Of a DNA stretch of 64,000 nucleotides, positions 39,225 through 46,506 are shown in pieces. The notes under the pieces were generated by a model. That model ran no database searches and was not told the origin of the DNA. It saw only the letters and a program-made list of their open reading frames with translations. Where the stretch lies: assembly GCF_900115955.1 (NCBI RefSeq), contig NZ_FOYL01000001.1, forward strand, positions 248,001 through 312,000, in the 5' to 3' direction. The translations under genes were made by a program, and so were the position numbers. Source of the stretch: Lentzea waywayandensis (GTDB taxonomy: Bacteria > Actinomycetota > Actinomycetes > Mycobacteriales > Pseudonocardiaceae). The stretch's first letter is position 1; each line of letters starts with the position of its first letter.

Positions 39225-40592
39225 ATGCGAAGGTGGGCAGCACTGGGTGTGCTCGCGCTCGCGTTGTTGTTGATCGCCGTGGACGGCACGGTGCTGGCCC
39301 TGGCGATCCCGGCGCTTCAGCACGAACTGGCGCCGACCGCCGCGCAGGTGTTGTGGATCGGCGACATCTACTCGTTCGTGCTCGGCGGCCTGCTGGTCAC
39401 CATGGGCACGCTCGGCGACCGCATCGGCCGCAAGAAACTGCTGCTCCTGGGCGCCGCCGGATTCGGGGCAGCGTCGCTGCTGGCCGCGTTCGCGCCCTCG
39501 GCCGAGTGGCTGATCGCAGCCCGCGCCCTGCTCGGCGTGGCCGGCGCGACGATCATGCCGTCGACGCTGTCGATCATCCGCAACCTGTTCACCGACCCCG
39601 TCGAACGGACACGGGCGGTGGCGGTGTGGGCGGCGGCGGCCACGGCCGGCGCGGCGCTCGGGCCGTTGGTCGGCGGCGTGCTGCTGGAACACTTCTGGTG
39701 GGGTTCGGTGTTCATCGTCAACCTGCCGGTGATGGCGGCGCTGCTCGTGTTCGGCGCGTGGTGGCTGCCGGAGACCCGTGACCCGAACCCAGGCCCGTTC
39801 GACCTGGTCAGCGCACTGCTGTCAGCAGTTGGCGTGGTACCGCTCGTGTACGCGATCAAGGAGGTCGCGCTGGTCGGCCCGACGTGGACCGCGTTTCTGG
39901 CCGGACTCGTCGGCGTTGCGGGCCTGTGGCTGTTCGTGCGGCGGCAGCAGTCGTCCGCGCACCCGATGATCGACGTGGCACTGTTCCGCAATCCGGCGTT
40001 CAGCGGTGCCGTGGGCGCGACGATGATCGCCGTGTTCGCCCTGACCGGGCTGGTGTTCTTCCTGTCGCAGTACTTCCAGAACGTGCTGGGCTACTCGCCA
40101 CTCGAGGCCGGGTTGCGGGAACTGCCGCTCGGTGTCGCGGGCATGCTCGTGATCGCGTTGATCGGGCCGGTCGTGCGCAGGCTCGGCGTGGGCCGCGCGA
40201 TCGGGGCCGGTCTGCTGGTCAGCGCGGCAGGACTGGCGATCGTCGGTTTCTCGGCGCGGTACGGCGCGATCGCGGTGGCGTTGGTGGTCATCGGCGCCGG
40301 CGTCGGGCTCGCGCTGACCCTCACCACGGACGCCGTGGTGTCGGCCGTTCCCGCGGACAAGGCGGGCGCCGCGTCCGCGGTGTCGGAGACCGCGTACGAA
40401 CTGGGCGCGGCGCTGGGCATCGCGGTGCTCGGGACCGTGCTGTCGGCGTGGGCGGTCACCGGCACGTTCACGGAGGCGATGCAGGGCACGGCACTGGTGG
40501 CGGCGGCACTGCTGGCGGTAGCGGCCTTCGTTGCCTACCGGCTCATTCCGAGCGCGACGCCTCGGCCAGCCGTTCGTGCAACCGTTCCCTGA
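39225..40592 (+). CDS. MFS drug exporter, DHA2 (14-TMS) type
   Basis: A 455-residue inner-membrane protein with about 14 hydrophobic helices. The loop 2-3 motif GDRIGRKK is at about 62-69, and motif C-like GALLGPLVGG-type glycines occur in helix 5 (ATAGAALGPLVGGVLL). These features place it in the EmrB/QacA family of proton-driven drug exporters. The start is ATG 39225 with a GGGGG-type ribosome site; a longer reading to 39159 would cover the operator. It is controlled by the divergent TetR gene. The 3' end overlaps a small minus-strand gene by 50 bases. Confidence 0.93.
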   Translation: MRRWAALGVLALALLLIAVDGTVLALAIPALQHELAPTAAQVLWIGDIYSFVLGGLLVTMGTLGDRIGRKKLLLLGAAGFGAASLLAAFAPSAEWLIAARALLGVAGATIMPSTLSIIRNLFTDPVERTRAVAVWAAAATAGAALGPLVGGVLLEHFWWGSVFIVNLPVMAALLVFGAWWLPETRDPNPGPFDLVSALLSAVGVVPLVYAIKEVALVGPTWTAFLAGLVGVAGLWLFVRRQQSSAHPMIDVALFRNPAFSGAVGATMIAVFALTGLVFFLSQYFQNVLGYSPLEAGLRELPLGVAGMLVIALIGPVVRRLGVGRAIGAGLLVSAAGLAIVGFSARYGAIAVALVVIGAGVGLALTLTTDAVVSAVPADKAGAASAVSETAYELGAALGIAVLGTVLSAWAVTGTFTEAMQGTALVAAALLAVAAFVAYRLIPSATPRPAVRATVP

Positions 40593-40701
40593 TCTGGTCC
40601 GGTGTGTAGGCCTCGCGGCGGCGCTGGTTGCGGGCTGCGACCACGCCGCTCGCCGCGACACCCGCGAAAGCGGCGATGCCGAGCAGCTTCCAGAGCTTCA
40701 T
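40543..40701 (-). CDS. Small single-helix membrane protein, 52 residues
   Basis: The protein has an N-terminal hydrophobic helix (residues 4-23, WKLLGIAAFAGVAASGVVA) followed by a charged tail (RNQRRREAYTPDQIRERL). I do not recognise a family. The ATG at 40701 lies next to CTAGGC, which could be a -10 element on either strand, so the gene may be leaderless. It is divergent from the NlpC/P60-like gene by 19 bases and overlaps the MFS gene's 3' end. The coherent membrane-plus-tail layout supports it as a true small gene. Confidence 0.6.
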   Translation of the reverse strand: MKLWKLLGIAAFAGVAASGVVAARNQRRREAYTPDQIRERLHERLAEASRSE

Positions 40702-40720
40702 GTGCCTAGGCTAGTCGGTC

Positions 40721-41335
40721 ATGGCGACAACACTGGACAAAGCCGTCGAGATGACCCGCACCGGTGACGTGTGGGTGTTCCGCGGGCGCAGTGCGGCGGA
40801 CCGGGCGATCCAGGCCATGACGAACAGCCCGGTCAACCACGTCGGCATGGCGATCGTGATCGACGACATGCCGCCGCTGATGTGGCACGCCGAGCTCGGC
40901 AAGTCCCTCAAGGACATGTGGAGCGGCACTCATCAGCGCGGCGCACAGCTGCACGATCTGCGCGACGCCGTCGTGACGTGGCACGACAAGTACGGGCAGC
41001 GGGCCTGGCTGCGGCAGCTCGACCACGAGGTGACGCGCGAGATGGAGGACGCGGCGCTCCGGACGGTGGCGCGCCTGGACGGCACGCCGTTCCCGTCCAC
41101 CGCCAAGCTCGCCTCGCGCTGGGCGCGCGGGCGGATTCCGTTGCGGCCGAAGGGAGACGCGACCATCGAGAGCGCGTTCTGCGCGGAGATCGTGGCCGTG
41201 ACTTACGAGGAGATGGGGCTGCTGTCCAAACGCAGGCCCAACTGGTACGACCCTGGCAAGTTCTGGAGCGGCGACGACCTCGACCTGCTGAACGGCGCCA
41301 AGCTCGGCAGGGAGATCGAGATCGTCGTCATGTGA
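40721..41335 (+). CDS. Permuted NlpC/P60 papain-fold protein (YiiX-like)
   Basis: A 204-residue protein. The order of catalytic parts is that of circularly permuted NlpC/P60 proteins: an early His in SPVNHVGMAIVI (His40), an aromatic MWHAEL block, and a late Cys in AFCAEIVAVTYEEMGLL (about residue 151). Known relatives act on peptides, lipids or amide bonds. No signal peptide is visible. TAGGCT at 40707-40712 sits just before ATG 40721, so the mRNA is likely leaderless. The 3' end overlaps the convergent glycerate kinase by 8 bases. Confidence 0.75.
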   Translation: MATTLDKAVEMTRTGDVWVFRGRSAADRAIQAMTNSPVNHVGMAIVIDDMPPLMWHAELGKSLKDMWSGTHQRGAQLHDLRDAVVTWHDKYGQRAWLRQLDHEVTREMEDAALRTVARLDGTPFPSTAKLASRWARGRIPLRPKGDATIESAFCAEIVAVTYEEMGLLSKRRPNWYDPGKFWSGDDLDLLNGAKLGREIEIVVM

Positions 41336-42461
41336 GCGCCGCGCCGACCAGGACCAGTCGCAGCGCCCGTTCCGTGGCGTCGGTGAGCAGTTCCGCGGCG
41401 GTGGCCATCGCGACGTCCAGCGCGACCGGGGCGGCGATGATGCTGGCGTAGGCGTCGATGCCGACGTCGTGGGTGGCGCGGGCGTTCTCCCCGATCGTGC
41501 CGGCGAGCGCGATGACGGGCTTGCCGTGCTTCTTCGCTCGGCGTGCCACCTCCGCGGGCACCTTGCCGTGCGGGGTCTGGCCGTCGATGGCGCCTTCCGC
41601 GGTGATGACGAGATCGGCGTGCGGCAGGCGGGCGTCGAGGTCGGAGTGGTCGAGCATCACCTCGAAGCGCGGCACGAGGGTGGCGTTGAGCGCGTGCAGG
41701 CCGGCGCCGAGACCGCCCGACGCGCCGCCACCGGGGATGGTGCGGACCTCCGGGCCGAGCAGGTCCGCCCAGTTGTCCAGGGCGGCCCCGAGCAGGTCGA
41801 CCTGTGCCGGTGTCGCGCCCTTCTGCGGCCCGAACACCCTCGCGACGCCTCGGTCGCCGCACAGCACGTTGTGCTGGTTGCAGGCCACGGTGATCTCGAC
41901 CTTGTCCAGTCTGGGGTCCACATCGGACAGGTCGAGCGCCCTGGCGTCGATCAGGGCCGCTCCCCCGCGTCCGATCTCGCGGCCTCGTGCGTCGGTGATC
42001 CGCGCTCCCAGCGCCTGCAACGCGCCGGCACCGCCGTCGGACGTGCCGGAGTCGCCGCACCCGACCAGGATCCGGTCGACGCCGAGGTCCAGCGCGGCGA
42101 GGATGAGTTCACCGACGCCGTACGTGGTGGTCGTGGCCGGGTCGCGGTGGCCGTTCGGGACGAGCCGCAAGCCTGCCGCCGCCGCCATCTCGACCACGGC
42201 GGTACGGGGTCCGGGCCCGCCGAGCAACGCGAACCAGGACGGGACCTCCTCGCCGATCGGACCGGTGACCAGGGCGGGCACGAGCTGGCCGCCGGTTGCC
42301 TCCGCGAGCGCTTTGGCAGAGCCTTCACCGCCGTCGACGAGCGGCACCTTGTCCACGACCGCGCCGGGGACCACCCGGTAGATGCCTCGTTCGATCGCGT
42401 CGGCGACCGCGCACGCGTCGAGGGACTCCTTGAAACCGCTGGGAGCTACCAGAAAACGCAT
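41328..42461 (-). CDS. Glycerate kinase
   Basis: A 377-residue enzyme of the GckA/GlxK-type glycerate kinase family, which phosphorylates D-glycerate with ATP. The family start MRFLVAPSGFKESLDA, the VPLVDGGEGSAKAL block and the nucleotide-site regions (GCGDSGTSDGGAGALQALGA; GGGASGGLGAGL) are all present. GAGGT precedes ATG 42461, which begins 8 bases after the stop of an SLC13 permease, so uptake and phosphorylation of a small carboxylate are probably linked. Glycerate fits this pairing well. Confidence 0.93.
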   Translation of the reverse strand: MRFLVAPSGFKESLDACAVADAIERGIYRVVPGAVVDKVPLVDGGEGSAKALAEATGGQLVPALVTGPIGEEVPSWFALLGGPGPRTAVVEMAAAAGLRLVPNGHRDPATTTTYGVGELILAALDLGVDRILVGCGDSGTSDGGAGALQALGARITDARGREIGRGGAALIDARALDLSDVDPRLDKVEITVACNQHNVLCGDRGVARVFGPQKGATPAQVDLLGAALDNWADLLGPEVRTIPGGGASGGLGAGLHALNATLVPRFEVMLDHSDLDARLPHADLVITAEGAIDGQTPHGKVPAEVARRAKKHGKPVIALAGTIGENARATHDVGIDAYASIIAAPVALDVAMATAAELLTDATERALRLVLVGAALT

Positions 42462-42469
42462 CGGTGACC

Positions 42470-43792
42470 TCATTTCAGTGGGAGGCCGAGGTGCGGCCAC
42501 AGGAGGACGGCGCAGGCGAGGACGAGCGCGCCGGTGATCGGGGCCAGGACCGCGGAGAGCTTGAGCAGGTCCCTGGGGCGGTAGGCGTCGGCGAAGAGGG
42601 CGACCGGTTTCGCGGACGACGTGAAGGTGTGGCAGAAACCGGCGGCCGCGGTGGAGGCGAAGGCCAGGGCCGCGGGGTTCATCCCGGCGGCGAGCGCGAG
42701 CGGGATGACGATCGGGATCAGGACCGAGGACCGGGCCGAGCGGGACTGGACGACCAGGTGGGCGGCGAGGCTCACCACCACCACGGTGGGAAGCAGGTGG
42801 GACGGGCTGATCAGGCCGGCGATGGTCGCGGCCGCGCCGGAGCCGACCAGGGCGGTGCCGAGCATGGTGGTGGCGGCCATGAACAGCAGGAGGGACCACG
42901 GGATCTCGGCCATCGCCTGCTTGAGCGTGGTGACGCCGAGGCGTGGGGTCGTGATGGCGATGGCGCCGGCCAGGGCGGTGACCTCGGGTGGGACGTGGTG
43001 CCAGGGTTCGGTGAGCCAGGCCGCGGAGACGACGGCGAGGATCGCGAGGGCGGCGAGTTCGGACCTGGTCAGGCCGGCGAGGTGCGGGCGGACCACCTTC
43101 GGCACGGCCAGTGCGCCGACCGCGGCGGGCCCCTCACTCCACACTGCCGTCACCAGCGTGGACTCGTCCAAGCCGAGCCGCTCCGCGCGATCCGCGCGGG
43201 TGGTGAAGAGCCACAACACCACCTCGGCCGTCACGTGCGCGCTGACCAGGGCGAGCGGCAGCCCCAGCACCAGCCACTGCCCGAACCCGATGCCCTCCCC
43301 CGTCGCCTGCTCCAGCAACGCGCTGGTGATCAGGTGCGCGCCCGCACCCACCAGGGTCGCCACCGCGGTCAGCAGGATCACCGACGGGAACAGCACCCCC
43401 AGGGCACGCGACACCCGCGAGTTCACGCGCTCCCGCAAGGCGCCGTGCACGGGCAACGCGAGTGCGGCACGGCCCGAGGTCGAGGGCACGAGGAAAGCGG
43501 TGAGCAGCAAGGCGAAGGCCGTCAGGTGCAGGAGCCCGCGCACCGAACGCGCACGGCCTGTCAACGACGTCGCCAGCCGGGCGGGCAGCCCTGATGCCGT
43601 GACGCCGCCGGCCAGTACGAAGGCGGCGATCAGCAGCCAGGTCGTCGAGCCGCCCAGCACTGCCAGGGCCGAGGCCGGCAGCACGCCGAACAGCAGCAGG
43701 ACGACCACTGCGGCGAGGGCGACGAACGTGTCGTCCAGCGGTGTGCACGTCCAGAGCACCACCGCCACCGCGAAGACCACCAGCGTCAGCAT
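42470..43792 (-). CDS. SLC13 / DASS-family anion permease
   Basis: A 440-residue membrane protein with about 11-12 hydrophobic helices. Features of SLC13 transporters include VPSTSGRAALALPVH near residue 105 and, in the second half, VVQSRSARSSVLIPI followed by AFASTAAAGFCHTFTSSAKPV. These resemble the two Ser-Asn-Thr-type substrate and sodium sites. The downstream glycerate kinase suggests glycerate or a related acid as substrate. ATG 43792 or GTG 43795 may start it. A GATGAA/TTCATC palindrome lies about 47 bases upstream, facing the small gene at 43949. Confidence 0.87.
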   Translation of the reverse strand: MLTLVVFAVAVVLWTCTPLDDTFVALAAVVVLLLFGVLPASALAVLGGSTTWLLIAAFVLAGGVTASGLPARLATSLTGRARSVRGLLHLTAFALLLTAFLVPSTSGRAALALPVHGALRERVNSRVSRALGVLFPSVILLTAVATLVGAGAHLITSALLEQATGEGIGFGQWLVLGLPLALVSAHVTAEVVLWLFTTRADRAERLGLDESTLVTAVWSEGPAAVGALAVPKVVRPHLAGLTRSELAALAILAVVSAAWLTEPWHHVPPEVTALAGAIAITTPRLGVTTLKQAMAEIPWSLLLFMAATTMLGTALVGSGAAATIAGLISPSHLLPTVVVVSLAAHLVVQSRSARSSVLIPIVIPLALAAGMNPAALAFASTAAAGFCHTFTSSAKPVALFADAYRPRDLLKLSAVLAPITGALVLACAVLLWPHLGLPLK

Positions 43793-43839
43793 CACGAGAA
43801 CGATCCTGCGGCGCCGTGCTGATCCAGCGGTGAAGCCCG

Positions 43840-43857
43840 GATGAAGGAGCTTTCATC
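43840..43857. promoter_or_regulatory. GATGAA-N6-TTCATC palindrome (response-regulator site candidate)
   Basis: The spacer is GGAGCT. The same GATGAA...TTCATC arms with a 6-base spacer occur once more, at 46397-46414, on the other side of the two-component genes. OmpR-type regulators of actinobacteria often bind TTCATC-like repeats. The site is upstream of both the small membrane gene at 43949 and the SLC13 gene. Confidence 0.55.
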
Positions 43858-43948
43858 TGCCGTGCCGCCGTCACACTTTCAGCGGGTTCTTCCGCCGCCG
43901 GCCGGAGTCATGCTGGTACGAGGCACAGACGTGATGAGGGAGTTCCTG

Positions 43949-44152
43949 ATGCGTCCAGACCCCTTCAACGAATTCCAGGCCAGAGCGCAGCGAGATCGGG
44001 AGAGGGCGAAGAGGCGCGAGGAGAGCGAAGAGGGACTCCGGCGTCAGGTCGAGTCCGGGGGCCTCGACGTGGGCATGGTGGTGATGGCGGTCGTCGTCCT
44101 CGTCGCCCTGCTGATCTTCTTCCTCGCCATCACCCCGTCCGGGACCTGGTGA
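43949..44152 (+). CDS. Small C-terminally anchored membrane protein, 67 residues
   Basis: The first 40 residues are strongly charged (FQARAQRDRERAKRREESEE), likely a cytoplasmic helix, and the last 25 form one transmembrane helix (VGMVVMAVVVLVALLIFFLA). No family is recognised. I choose ATG 43949, which has AGGGAG six bases upstream; ATG 43934 is possible. It is convergent with the response regulator, with only 4 bases between them, and has a probable response-regulator site upstream, so it may be a target of that two-component system. Confidence 0.65.
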   Translation: MRPDPFNEFQARAQRDRERAKRREESEEGLRRQVESGGLDVGMVVMAVVVLVALLIFFLAITPSGTW

Positions 44153-44156
44153 AGCA

Positions 44157-44810
44157 CTAGACGAGCCGGTACCCCATGCCGCGCACGGTCTCCACACGCT
44201 CCGCACCGATCTTGCGGCGCAGCGAGCGCACGTACACATCGACCACGTTGGACCCCGGGTCGAAGTCGTAGCCCCAGACGTGGGACAGGATCTGCTCGCG
44301 CACCAGCACCTGGCCGGGGTGCCGCAGGAACAGTTCCAGCAGAGCGAACTCGCGGGCGGTGAGGTCGACCGAACCGGACGGCAGCACGGCCTGGCGGGTG
44401 CGCAGGTCCAGGGACAACGTTCCGGCGGACAGCACGGTGGACTCGGGCACGCCGGGTGGGCGCAGCCGGAGCCGCACGCGGGCCAGCAGTTCCTCGAACC
44501 GGAACGGCTTGGTCATGTAGTCGTCGGCACCGCCGGACAGGCCGGCGACGGTGTCGTGCACGGAGTCACGCGCGGTCAGGATGATCACCGGCGTCTGGAC
44601 GCCCTGTGCGCGCAGTGACCTCAGCACGGAGAAGCCGTCCAGGTCCGGCAGCCCGAGGTCGAGCACCACCAGGTCGAACGACGCGGCCCACGACAACGCG
44701 TCCGCGCCGGAGGCGACCACGGACGTGCTGAAGCCGTTGGCGCGCAGGCCCTTTTCCACGAAGGAGGCGATGCGGGCCTCGTCCTCGACGATCAGGATCC
44801 GGCCGGTCAT
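44157..44810 (-). CDS. OmpR-family response regulator
   Basis: A 217-residue regulator. The receiver domain (1-115) keeps the acidic pocket (VEDE), phospho-acceptor Asp51 (VVLDLGLPD), Thr79 (ILTARD) and Lys101 (MTKPF). The C-terminal winged helix (125-217) has LTAREFALLELFLRHPG and SNVVDVYVRSLRRKIG. GGAGGT precedes ATG 44810, which overlaps the histidine-kinase stop as ATGA, so kinase and regulator are made together. Confidence 0.96.
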   Translation of the reverse strand: MTGRILIVEDEARIASFVEKGLRANGFSTSVVASGADALSWAASFDLVVLDLGLPDLDGFSVLRSLRAQGVQTPVIILTARDSVHDTVAGLSGGADDYMTKPFRFEELLARVRLRLRPPGVPESTVLSAGTLSLDLRTRQAVLPSGSVDLTAREFALLELFLRHPGQVLVREQILSHVWGYDFDPGSNVVDVYVRSLRRKIGAERVETVRGMGYRLV

Positions 44811-46120
44811 CGCGGCACCTCCACCACAAAAGTCGCTCCCTGCCCCGCCACCGAACGTACCTGGACGGCACCACCGTGCGCGTCGGCGATGGCTTTGACG
44901 ATCGGCAGGCCCAGGCCGGTGGAGCGGGAGAAGAGCAACGACTCGTCGCTCACGCCGGGGCCGGAGTCGGCTATCCAGAAGGAGACCGCTGAGTCCACTG
45001 AGGATCCGAACCGGATCGTGGAGCCGTCGGTCGTGTGCCGGACGGCGTTCGAGGCGAGTTGCAGGACGGCCTGGGTCACGCGTTGCGGGTCCAGCACGGC
45101 CTCGCCCTCCGCGATCGACTCGAGCACCCAGCGGCGATCGCCCAGGGCACGGAGCTTGGCGTCGATGTCGCTGGTGAGCTCGGGCAGGCTCACCACGACG
45201 GGACGCAGGAAGTCCGGGCGTTCGGACTTGACGAGCAGCAACAGGTCCTCGACCAGGCGGGCCATGCGGTCCAGCTCGTCGGTGCACAGCCGCACGACGG
45301 CGGTGCGTTCCTCCGGTGAGTCGCCGAGCAGTTCCAGGTGGCCGCGGACGATGGTGATCGGCGTGCGCAGTTCGTGGGAGGCGTCGTCGAGGAACTGGCG
45401 CTGCAGGCGGAACGAGCGGTCGAGACGGTCCAGCATCGAGTTGAACTGCTGGGCGAGCGCGGCGACGTCGTCGTTGCCGGAGACCGGGATGCGGCGGGTG
45501 AGGTCGTCCTCGGTGATCTCGGCCGCGGCCTGCCGGACCACGCGGATCGGCGCGAGGATCACCCCGGCCACGAACCAGGCGATCAGGGCCGCGATCAGCA
45601 ATCCTGCCAGCGACACCAGCACCAGCACGCGCACCGTCGAGTGCACCGGGGCGTGCACGCCGTCCTCGAAGTAGCCGGTGACGAACCACATCTCCGCGGG
45701 AGCCGCCGCGTGCACCTTCGCCCAGCGGAACGGACCGGCCGGAGTGGACACGACTCCCCATGGCGCGCTCGAGGAAGTGATCACGCCCAGCACCGCGCGG
45801 TCGTTCTCCAGCGCGTAGGTCATCCCGGCACGCTGGACGAGCACGCCATCGGGGAGAACGGCGAGGTGGATCTCGTGCTCGTCGGGGTACTGCAGGCTCA
45901 GGTGGGCCCCGGCAACGGCGCGCGCGTTGCCGGCGTGCGTCTCGGCATAGGTGCTGAACTCGCCGGTCTCCTGTTCCAGGGCACGGTTGACGCGGTCGTC
46001 GACGTCGACGAGCAGGAAGCGCCACACCACGACCACGACGGTCGCGAGGACGAGCGTCATGAGGCCGAGGAGCCAGCACATGATCTTCACGCGTGCGGGC
46101 ACGTCAGTCGTCCTCGCCAT
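44807..46120 (-). CDS. Sensor histidine kinase
   Basis: A 437-residue membrane kinase. Transmembrane helices at about 12-38 and 163-188 enclose a 125-residue extracellular sensor domain. HAMP follows at 189-241, then the DHp domain with the phospho-accepting His249 in DASHELRTP. The ATPase has N-box LASNAVRHT, G1-like ADSGPGV and G2 STGLGLPIV. The sensor domain has no recognised ligand-binding family. The gene overlaps a small membrane-protein gene upstream by 17 bases and the response regulator downstream by 4, a three-gene operon. Confidence 0.95.
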   Translation of the reverse strand: MARTTDVPARVKIMCWLLGLMTLVLATVVVVVWRFLLVDVDDRVNRALEQETGEFSTYAETHAGNARAVAGAHLSLQYPDEHEIHLAVLPDGVLVQRAGMTYALENDRAVLGVITSSSAPWGVVSTPAGPFRWAKVHAAAPAEMWFVTGYFEDGVHAPVHSTVRVLVLVSLAGLLIAALIAWFVAGVILAPIRVVRQAAAEITEDDLTRRIPVSGNDDVAALAQQFNSMLDRLDRSFRLQRQFLDDASHELRTPITIVRGHLELLGDSPEERTAVVRLCTDELDRMARLVEDLLLLVKSERPDFLRPVVVSLPELTSDIDAKLRALGDRRWVLESIAEGEAVLDPQRVTQAVLQLASNAVRHTTDGSTIRFGSSVDSAVSFWIADSGPGVSDESLLFSRSTGLGLPIVKAIADAHGGAVQVRSVAGQGATFVVEVPR

Positions 46121-46388
46121 CGTCGTCGTCTTCGACCGGCGGTGGCGGGGGCAGCACGGAGCCGGGTGTGGTCGTCGGAACCACGGCGGAAGACGTGGCG
46201 GGCGGGGCCGATCGTCCTATCTGAACCTCCGGTGCACGCACGTCGGGCGGAACCGGTCGCGCCACGGTGAGTACGAGCAGCACGGCCGCAAGCGCGCACA
46301 CCACGCTGAGCACGGCCACGAGGACCGTGCCGGTGCGGGCCGACGGCAACATGCGACCGACAATGCCCCAGCCGGAGTAGTCCCGCAT
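46104..46388 (-). CDS. Small membrane protein, first gene of the two-component operon
   Basis: A protein of up to 94 residues: a short N-terminus, one transmembrane helix (GTVLVAVLSVVCALAAVLLVL, residues 20-40), then a Pro/Ala/Thr-rich tail ending in a run of acidic residues (EDDDDGEDD). It is not a known family. The acidic tail is probably outside the cell and might bind cations or contact the kinase. ATG 46388 lies just after a palindrome and lacks a good ribosome site; ATG 46355 is an alternative. Its 3' end overlaps the kinase gene by 17 bases, so it probably works with the kinase. Confidence 0.65.
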   Translation of the reverse strand: MRDYSGWGIVGRMLPSARTGTVLVAVLSVVCALAAVLLVLTVARPVPPDVRAPEVQIGRSAPPATSSAVVPTTTPGSVLPPPPPVEDDDDGEDD

Positions 46389-46395
46389 GAGACCA

Positions 46396-46415
46396 AGATG
46401 AAGATCTCTTCATCT
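46396..46415. promoter_or_regulatory. AGATGAAGA-TC-TCTTCATCT palindrome
   Basis: Perfect 9-bp arms with a 2-bp centre. The arms contain the same GATGAA-N6-TTCATC pattern as the site at 43840. It lies between the divergent small membrane/two-component operon and the GH97 gene, 8 bases from the former's start and 91 from the latter's. It is likely a site for the response regulator, giving autoregulation and perhaps GH97 control. Confidence 0.6.
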
Positions 46416-46506
46416 GTCCGCAAATCGACTGATAACTATCAGCCTCTTGACCGGGAACGAACGGCCCCACACGATGGGAGCGGTCTCACACCGGGAGCTG
46501 ACAACG

